From an uncultured Collinsella sp. (GTDB lineage: Bacteria; Actinomycetota; Coriobacteriia; Coriobacteriales; Coriobacteriaceae), in NCBI GenBank assembly GCA_902497065.1, contig CABVDH010000041.1, positions 1 to 9,681 of the forward strand: DNA of 9,681 nucleotides, read 5' to 3'. Within the stretch, counting starts at the first letter, position 1, and the number at the start of each line of letters is the position of its first letter. The position numbers and the translations under genes were made by a program. Positions 5,549 to 9,681 of the stretch are shown one piece after another. Below the pieces are notes generated by a model that saw only the letters and a program-made list of their open reading frames with translations, ran no database searches and was not told where the DNA came from.

Positions 5549-6550
5549 CTATCGGGATTCGGCGTAGGGTTTTGTTGTCGGAATGCCGTAACCGCGCATC
5601 ATGGCACCGAACGATTCTACGTCGTAGGTGTCCGAGAGTTTGAAATGAATGATGTTGTGGCCCATGGCGCGAAGGTTCGCGTCGCGCATGAGGGCCGCTC
5701 GATACGTTTTTGCCGCCGCCCGCTCTGGATCATTTTGAGCCTCGTCTTCAAACTTGCCTAGCCTATGCAGCTCTGCCAGCGTCCATGAGCCGTCTGACAT
5801 CTGCCAGCCATAATCTGCTAGATAATAGCCAGCGTTTCCCGGTCGCGTTATCTCAACTTGAAGCTCAGGCGCGACAACCCCAGCGAGAATCATCGCTGCT
5901 CTCGCCTCAGACTCGCCGCCATTGTCTGACCTGCCGTCCATATACTCAAAAACGTCAAAAGCACGCGCGATGCAATGCAACCCTCGGCAATTTGCCTGCG
6001 CATATGCTCGCAGCTCTTCGCGTTCGACATCGTACTCACGGGCCAAGCCATCGACATAGCCCAGCGCATAGCGAAAGGCGCTCGTTCGAGCGATATCAAC
6101 AACCGTTCGACACGGATCCGTCAGTGTAAACAGACCTAGCCGCCACACTTCGCCCGCCCGCCAGCGCTTGTATTCAACGAACTCATACGTATCACGCCTT
6201 ATAGACCGTGGCAGCAGTACTTGCACTTTATCCAGAAGCGTATACGCCGAGCCGATGCCGTAGAGCAGCGCTGCTGTCGATCCGCAAAACACAGCATCCG
6301 GTTCAACGACCGCAATAGCGGATGCCAGCTGAAAGATGCGATCTTCAACCCCAAGATTATTCCAATAGACCGGATCCGCATACACGTGGTTGTAAAGACG
6401 AAGCATGAGCTCTTCCTGCATAAGCTCACGCGCACGGCGTTCATCCCAAGGATCAATTGTTATAAGCAGCTGTCCATCTTGATGAATTCCAACGGCCGAG
6501 AATAGCATCCTTGCATATGACTGCGGAAAATGTTTGCCTTTATCGAGCAT
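5549..6550 (-). CDS. Probable AbiEi-type plus DUF559/PD-(D/E)XK nuclease-like fusion protein (333 aa)
   Basis: I recognise this only at architecture level. It resembles actinobacterial proteins with an AbiEi-like N-terminal half (around VFCGSTAALLYGIGSAYTLL and FTLTDPCRTVVDIARTSAF) followed by a Vsr/DUF559-like nuclease half. In that half GGESEAR, LADYGW and AELHRLGKFEDE give a possible E...D...E-x4-K site. Counting from the GTG at 6571, these are E220, D253, E268 and K273. The usual E-[FY]-D-G is replaced by E-L-H-R, so catalysis is uncertain. The start is ambiguous: GTG 6571, ATG 6568, ATG 6562 or ATG 6550. ATG 6550 is preferred because GGGG lies 6 bases upstream. The gene is visibly more A+T-rich than its neighbours and stands alone between two palindromic repeats, which suggests transfer. 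A defence or toxin-antitoxin role is possible but unproven. Confidence 0.55.
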   Translation of the reverse strand: MLDKGKHFPQSYARMLFSAVGIHQDGQLLITIDPWDERRARELMQEELMLRLYNHVYADPVYWNNLGVEDRIFQLASAIAVVEPDAVFCGSTAALLYGIGSAYTLLDKVQVLLPRSIRRDTYEFVEYKRWRAGEVWRLGLFTLTDPCRTVVDIARTSAFRYALGYVDGLAREYDVEREELRAYAQANCRGLHCIARAFDVFEYMDGRSDNGGESEARAAMILAGVVAPELQVEITRPGNAGYYLADYGWQMSDGSWTLAELHRLGKFEDEAQNDPERAAAKTYRAALMRDANLRAMGHNIIHFKLSDTYDVESFGAMMRGYGIPTTKPYAESR

Positions 6551-6734
6551 GGCCAACCCCATAACCATCACGGCGGAGAGAATACCATTACGCTATCGCA
6601 TGCTTCCGTCCGCAGGCCTTGCCAAAAGCTGACCAAAAGCTTGACGCCGCAGGTCAGAGCTTCAAAAAATATTTCCACTCTCGGTAGACGGTCGCTACGA
6701 TCCTCCCAACGGCATCAAAATCCAACCTTACAAA

Positions 6735-6804
6735 TAGTTGCGGTGAAATACGGACTACATGGGCCATAAAAGCCGAAAAACAGTCCGTATTTCACCGCAA
6801 CTTA
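6735..6804. repeat. Palindromic interspersed repeat, copy 2
   Basis: The right arm 6779-6804 is identical over 26 bases to the right arm of copy 1 (5497-5522). The left arm (6736-6756) pairs with 6782-6802 over 21 bases. The 25-base centre differs from copy 1 but keeps a GGCC/GCC inner pairing. It lies upstream of the AbiEi/DUF559-like gene and downstream of the tRNA terminator, so the two copies bracket that gene. The 6551-6734 stretch before it holds no other recognisable feature. Confidence 0.88.
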
Positions 6805-6834
6805 GGAGGGGATGTGGGGTCCCCGGCATGTATA

Positions 6835-6872
6835 TGAAAACGGCTCTGGCACCAAAAGGAGCCAAAGCCGTT
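6835..6872 (-). terminator. Intrinsic terminator of the tRNA-Pro/tRNA-Gly operon
   Basis: On the minus strand a stem of 7 bp (AACGGCT/AGCCGTT), one mismatch and 4 further bp (TGGC/GCCA) closes a 10-base loop. It is followed by TTTTCATAT. It lies 12 bases beyond the CCA end of tRNA-Gly. Confidence 0.85.
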
Positions 6873-6884
6873 AAAGATATCCTA

Positions 6885-6958
6885 TGGAGCGGGCGACGGG
6901 AATCGAACCCGCGTCATCAGCTTGGAAGGCTGGGGTTCTACCATTGAACTACGCCCGC
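6885..6958 (-). tRNA. tRNA-Gly (anticodon TCC)
   Basis: A 74-nt cloverleaf. The acceptor GCGGGCG (from 6958) pairs with CGCCCGC, the D-arm contains AGTTCAATGGTAGA, and the anticodon loop CTTCCAA gives TCC. The T-arm GGGTTCGATTCCC is present, the discriminator is T and CCA is encoded (6887-6885). It is second in the operon, 6 bases after tRNA-Pro. Confidence 0.97.
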
Positions 6959-6964
6959 AAGATA

Positions 6965-7041
6965 TGGTCGGGACGACAGGATTTGAACCTGCGACATCCT
7001 GCTCCCAAAGCAGGCGCGCTACCAAACTGCGCCACGTCCCG
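6965..7041 (-). tRNA. tRNA-Pro (anticodon TGG)
   Basis: A 77-nt cloverleaf. The acceptor CGGGACG (from 7041) pairs with CGTCCCG, the D-arm has GCGCAGTTTGGTAGCGC, and the anticodon loop TTTGGGA gives TGG. The T-arm AGGTTCAAATCCT is present and CCA is encoded (6967-6965). It is the first gene of a two-tRNA operon with about 45 bases of leader. Confidence 0.97.
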
Positions 7042-7092
7042 AAGGTGTTGAGCAGCTAAGGTCTAAACCTTGCGTGTCCCAAAGCGAAGGAA

Positions 7093-7121
7093 ATTATAGG
7101 GGAGACTCCCCGCCTGTGCAA
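7093..7121 (-). promoter_or_regulatory. Strong sigma-70-type promoter of the tRNA operon
   Basis: TTGCAC (7121-7116) and a perfect TATAAT (7098-7093) are separated by exactly 17 bases, with the start expected near 7086, about 45 bases before tRNA-Pro. The spacer contains the G+C-rich inverted repeat GGGGAGTCTCCCC next to the -10, reminiscent of stringently controlled stable-RNA promoters. Confidence 0.85.
7094..7111 (-). terminator. Possible short terminator of brnQ inside the tRNA promoter
   Basis: GGGGA (7111-7107) can pair with TCCCC (7103-7099) around a 3-base loop and is followed by TATAATTT. It lies 22 bases after the brnQ stop. The stem is short and the U-tract imperfect, so read-through into the tRNAs is plausible. 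The same bases form the spacer and -10 of the tRNA promoter. Confidence 0.35.
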
Positions 7122-7132
7122 GCGGCGATGTT

Positions 7133-8491
7133 CTAGCTCCTCGAATGTGCGACAAACCGGCTGTGGAGCAGACCAATCACAAACGCCACCACGGCGACCG
7201 GCGCCCACGCGGCTCCAATGTCTGCCAGCGGCAGCACATCGAACGGCAGCCACGCGCTCGCAAAGAACGCGTCGCGGACCGAGGTGATCACGCTCTGCAC
7301 CGCGACCACGCCGCCGACCCAAACCCACACCTGCGGATGCGCATCGCAAAAACCATGCACCAGGCCCATAAGCACCAGCACGATGGCGACGGGATACAGA
7401 GCGTTGAGCATGGGCACCGAGAACATGAGGATCATGTCGAGGCCCACGTTGGAGAGCACGCACGAAAACGCCGCGAACACAAAGGCGAGAACCGCAAAGG
7501 GACGGCGCATGGCCTCCTCGGAAGCCTCCGCTCCCCCTTTAACCACATACGTCTCGCAGAAGTAACGCGAGCAGCAGCTGATGAGGCCGATGCACACGTT
7601 CATGCAGGCGAGGAAAAAGATTGCAAAGACCACGACCGTGCCGACAAGGCCAAAGTGCATGGAGGCAGAGCGGGCGAGGATGGCGGCGCCGTTAGTGGCA
7701 TCGGGCATGACCGTGCCGAGCTGCATGCCGGCAAGCGCCAGGCCGCAGTAGATGACGGCCATGAGCACACCGGCGATCACACCGGAGCGCGAAATCTCGA
7801 AGGCCACGCGCTTGTCATTGGTAACACCCAACTCGTGGATGGTCTCGGCAATGATGATGCCGAAGGCGAGCGACGCGAGCAGGTCCATGGTCTGATAGCC
7901 GGTCAGGAAGCCCTGCACGGCGGCGCCCGCATCGTAGGGAGCCTGAGGCGCGGCAGCCGGTCCCAGTGGCGAGATCACGGCAGCACCCACGACCAGCACG
8001 ATGAGTGCAATGAGCGCGGGGCCCGTAATGCGACCGAGTACGCGTGTGATGACACCCGGGCGCAGCGTGAGCGCAAACGCGACCACGAAGAACCCGATGG
8101 CAAAGACCAGGCGAGCCGTGCCGAGCGAGACGCCCTCGGGCAGCAGCGGCACCAGCATCTCGAAGGCCGTGGAGCTCGTGCGCGGAATGGCCAGGCACGG
8201 GCCGATGGCCAGATACACCGCCGCGACAAAGAACTCACCAAACTTGGGGTGCACGCGGCCGGCGAGCTCGCGCGCCGTTCCAGCAAACGCCACGGCGATA
8301 AAACCCATGACGGGCAGGCCGATGGCGGCAATCAGAAAGCCGAGCATGGCGACCGGCGTGGCAGAACCTGCCTGCAGCGCCAGCAGCGGCGGAATAATGA
8401 GGTTGCCGGCGCCAAAGAGCATCGAGAACAGGGCGATGCCGACGGTGACGACATGGTCGGAGCGCAGGCCGCGCGGGGCGGATGAAGCCAT
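7133..8491 (-). CDS. brnQ: BrnQ-family branched-chain amino acid transporter (452 aa)
   Basis: This is a cation-coupled carrier for Leu/Ile/Val in the cytoplasmic membrane (LIVCS family). The N-terminal signature IALFSMLFGAGNLIIPPLL is characteristic of BrnQ. About twelve hydrophobic segments follow, among them PVAMLGFLIAAIGLPVMGFI, TARLVFAIGFFVVAFALTL, ALIALIVLVVGAAVI, LLASLAFGIIIAETI, VVVFAIFFLACMNVCIGLI and PVAIVLVLMGLVHGF. The length is normal for the family (about 430-450). The ATG at 8491 has AAAGGTGG 4 bases upstream; a longer open frame reaching 8728 is not used because it overlaps the upstream gene and lacks membrane-protein character. A terminator separates it from the upstream aminotransferase gene. 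A possible -10 (TATACT, 8553-8548) would place the hairpin at the very 5' end of the brnQ mRNA, so the promoter is not settled. Confidence 0.93.
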   Translation of the reverse strand: MASSAPRGLRSDHVVTVGIALFSMLFGAGNLIIPPLLALQAGSATPVAMLGFLIAAIGLPVMGFIAVAFAGTARELAGRVHPKFGEFFVAAVYLAIGPCLAIPRTSSTAFEMLVPLLPEGVSLGTARLVFAIGFFVVAFALTLRPGVITRVLGRITGPALIALIVLVVGAAVISPLGPAAAPQAPYDAGAAVQGFLTGYQTMDLLASLAFGIIIAETIHELGVTNDKRVAFEISRSGVIAGVLMAVIYCGLALAGMQLGTVMPDATNGAAILARSASMHFGLVGTVVVFAIFFLACMNVCIGLISCCSRYFCETYVVKGGAEASEEAMRRPFAVLAFVFAAFSCVLSNVGLDMILMFSVPMLNALYPVAIVLVLMGLVHGFCDAHPQVWVWVGGVVAVQSVITSVRDAFFASAWLPFDVLPLADIGAAWAPVAVVAFVIGLLHSRFVAHSRS

Positions 8492-8510
8492 GGGACCACC
8501 TTTCGGGTCG

Positions 8511-8545
8511 AAACAAAAACGGGACGGGCAAAAACACCCGTCCCG
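8511..8545 (-). terminator. Intrinsic terminator after the class-V aminotransferase gene
   Basis: On the minus strand a perfect 9-bp stem (CGGGACGGG at 8545-8537, CCCGTCCCG at 8528-8520) closes an 8-base loop and is followed by TTTTTGTTT. It lies 23 bases after the aminotransferase stop and 20 bases before the brnQ start. Confidence 0.9.
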
Positions 8546-8568
8546 CAAGTATAAACGGTCTAGCAGCT

Positions 8569-9681
8569 TTAGCAGGCTAAATCGCACAGAGCATCGATAG
8601 CCGTGTCGACTTCTTCGGTCGTGTTGAAATACCCAAACGAGAAACGGACAACGCCCTGGCGCTCGGTCCCCAGCGCACAGTGCATGAGCGGGGCGCAATG
8701 GGCGCCGGGGCGCGTCGCAATCCCCCACCCTTGCATGAGCGCGTCCGAAATCTCGGCCGAATCGATATCGCCCACGTTGAGCGACACGATCGCCGAGCGC
8801 GCGGGTTGGTCAAACGCACCGTAGAGCTTAATCCCCGGAATCTTGCGCACCCCGGCAAGGAAGCGATCAGCGAGCGCACGCTCGTGGGCAGCAATCGCCT
8901 CGACCCCACCCTGGGCCTCGATAAAGTCGAGCCCGGCAGAAAGGCCCGCGATGCCGTGACCGTTGAGCGTGCCCGCCTCCAGGCGCGTAGGCCACTCAAG
9001 CGGCTGCAGTGGGTCGAAGCTGTGCACGCCCGTGCCGCCCATGGCCCACGGAGACACGTCAATGCCCTCTGCCACGGCCAGACCGCCGGTGCCTTGGGGT
9101 CCCATGAGCCCCTTGTGGCCGGTAAAGCACACAATGTCGAGCCCCATGGCCTGCATATCGATATGCGCCGTGCCGGCAGACTGCGAGGCATCGACGATCA
9201 CAAGCGCGCCGGCCGCATGGGCTATGGCCGCCACGCGCGCAATGTCGACCGCGTTGCCGGTCACATTAGAGGCATGCGTCACCACCACGGCACGTGTACC
9301 GGGCGTGACCAGCCGCTCGAGCTCGTCGTAGTCGAGCACGCCGCTCGCATCGCAACCCGCATGCTCAACCGTCACACCCTGCTCCGTCGCCAAGCGGTTG
9401 AGCGGACGTAGCACCGAGTTGTGCTCAAGCACCGTCGTGACCACGCGATAGCCGGGGCGCACCACGCCATTGATGACGGTGTTGAGCGCCGCCGTGGAGT
9501 TGGGCGTAAAGCACACATGGTCCGCCCTCGGGCAACCCAAAAGGCGCGCGAGCTTGGCACGGCAGCCATGAATCGTACGAGCGGCATCGAGGGCACCCGA
9601 CGTGGCGCCGCGCCCGGCATTGCCGAGCGAACACATCGCCTGCGTCACGGCATCGATGACCGTCTGCGGCTTGTGCATGGT
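8569..9681 (-). CDS. Class-V PLP enzyme, cysteine desulfurase / selenocysteine lyase-like (partial, N-terminus outside window)
   Basis: This is a PLP-dependent fold-type I enzyme of the NifS/SufS/CsdB superfamily, best resembling the shorter 'cysteine desulfurase family protein' clade typified by E. faecalis EF2568, whose exact reaction is not established. From the first visible Met the key residues are H86 (LEHNSVLRPL), N138, D163 and Q166 (DASQSAG), the Schiff-base lysine K189 (CFTGHKGLMGPQG), and C328 (RPGAHCAPLMH), the position of the persulfide/selenide cysteine. The visible ATG at 9678 is probably not the start. Family members begin with a short DNAATT-type motif just before KP.TV, and the preceding in-frame codon (ACC, Thr) fits that, so about 8-10 residues lie beyond the right edge. 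It is followed by an intrinsic terminator and then brnQ. A role in sulfur or selenium handling is possible. Confidence 0.85.
   Translation of the reverse strand, partial: TMHKPQTVIDAVTQAMCSLGNAGRGATSGALDAARTIHGCRAKLARLLGCPRADHVCFTPNSTAALNTVINGVVRPGYRVVTTVLEHNSVLRPLNRLATEQGVTVEHAGCDASGVLDYDELERLVTPGTRAVVVTHASNVTGNAVDIARVAAIAHAAGALVIVDASQSAGTAHIDMQAMGLDIVCFTGHKGLMGPQGTGGLAVAEGIDVSPWAMGGTGVHSFDPLQPLEWPTRLEAGTLNGHGIAGLSAGLDFIEAQGGVEAIAAHERALADRFLAGVRKIPGIKLYGAFDQPARSAIVSLNVGDIDSAEISDALMQGWGIATRPGAHCAPLMHCALGTERQGVVRFSFGYFNTTEEVDTAIDALCDLAC

Noticed and set aside
5452..6804. The two matching repeats as a CRISPR array
   Set aside because: There are only two copies, 1.2 kb apart, each a self-complementary hairpin with a gene between them rather than short spacers.
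7145..8485. A 446-codon plus-strand open frame opposite brnQ
   Set aside because: The predicted product is extremely His/Arg/Asp-rich with no fold signature. It is an antisense shadow of a membrane-protein gene.
8492..8728. N-terminal extension of brnQ to 8728
   Set aside because: It would overlap the aminotransferase gene and cross an intrinsic terminator. The BrnQ signature starts right after the ATG at 8491, which has a good ribosome binding site.

Overview
The window looks like chromosomal DNA from a GC-rich, anaerobic gut actinobacterium of the Collinsella / Coriobacteriia type. This is inferred from the gene set (a formate dehydrogenase-H plus hydrogenase-type module, a BrnQ transporter, a RelB/PIN pair), the strong G/C third-position bias, and the general look of the proteins. 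No marker gene here fixes the genus. Almost everything is on the minus strand; only the small toxin-antitoxin pair is on the plus strand.

Region 1 (about 1-4400, minus strand) is the promoter-proximal half of a formate hydrogenlyase-like operon. In transcription order it has a HydN-like four-cluster ferredoxin (4218-3700), formate dehydrogenase-H (3623-1401), a HycB-like four-cluster ferredoxin (1322-705) and the start of a HyfB/HycC/NuoL-type membrane subunit (712-1, running off the left edge). The formate dehydrogenase is a selenoprotein. An in-frame TGA at 3206-3204 is codon 140, the same position as Sec140 of E. coli FdhF, and is followed by a SECIS-like hairpin. A naive gene caller would split it into two ORFs. 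The set suggests formate oxidation, electron transfer through the ferredoxin subunits, and H2 evolution by a membrane-anchored hydrogenase whose remaining subunits should lie beyond position 1.

Region 2 (about 4400-6885) is an accessory block. It opens with a RelB/DinJ-type antitoxin and PIN-domain toxin module that appears to be decaying. The antitoxin frame is cut by a TAG while its conserved-looking C-terminal half remains open in the same frame down to the toxin start, and the PIN protein has lost two of its four expected acidic residues. Next comes a more A+T-rich minus-strand gene that looks like an AbiEi-type plus DUF559/PD-(D/E)XK fusion protein. It sits between two copies of a roughly 70-bp palindromic repeat that share a 26-base arm exactly.

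Region 3 (6885-7121, minus strand) is a compact tRNA-Pro(TGG) / tRNA-Gly(TCC) operon with a strong promoter and an intrinsic terminator.

Region 4 (7133-9681, minus strand) holds a BrnQ-family branched-chain amino acid carrier. Upstream of it, separated by a good intrinsic terminator, is a class-V PLP enzyme of the cysteine desulfurase / selenocysteine lyase group whose N-terminus is cut by the right edge.
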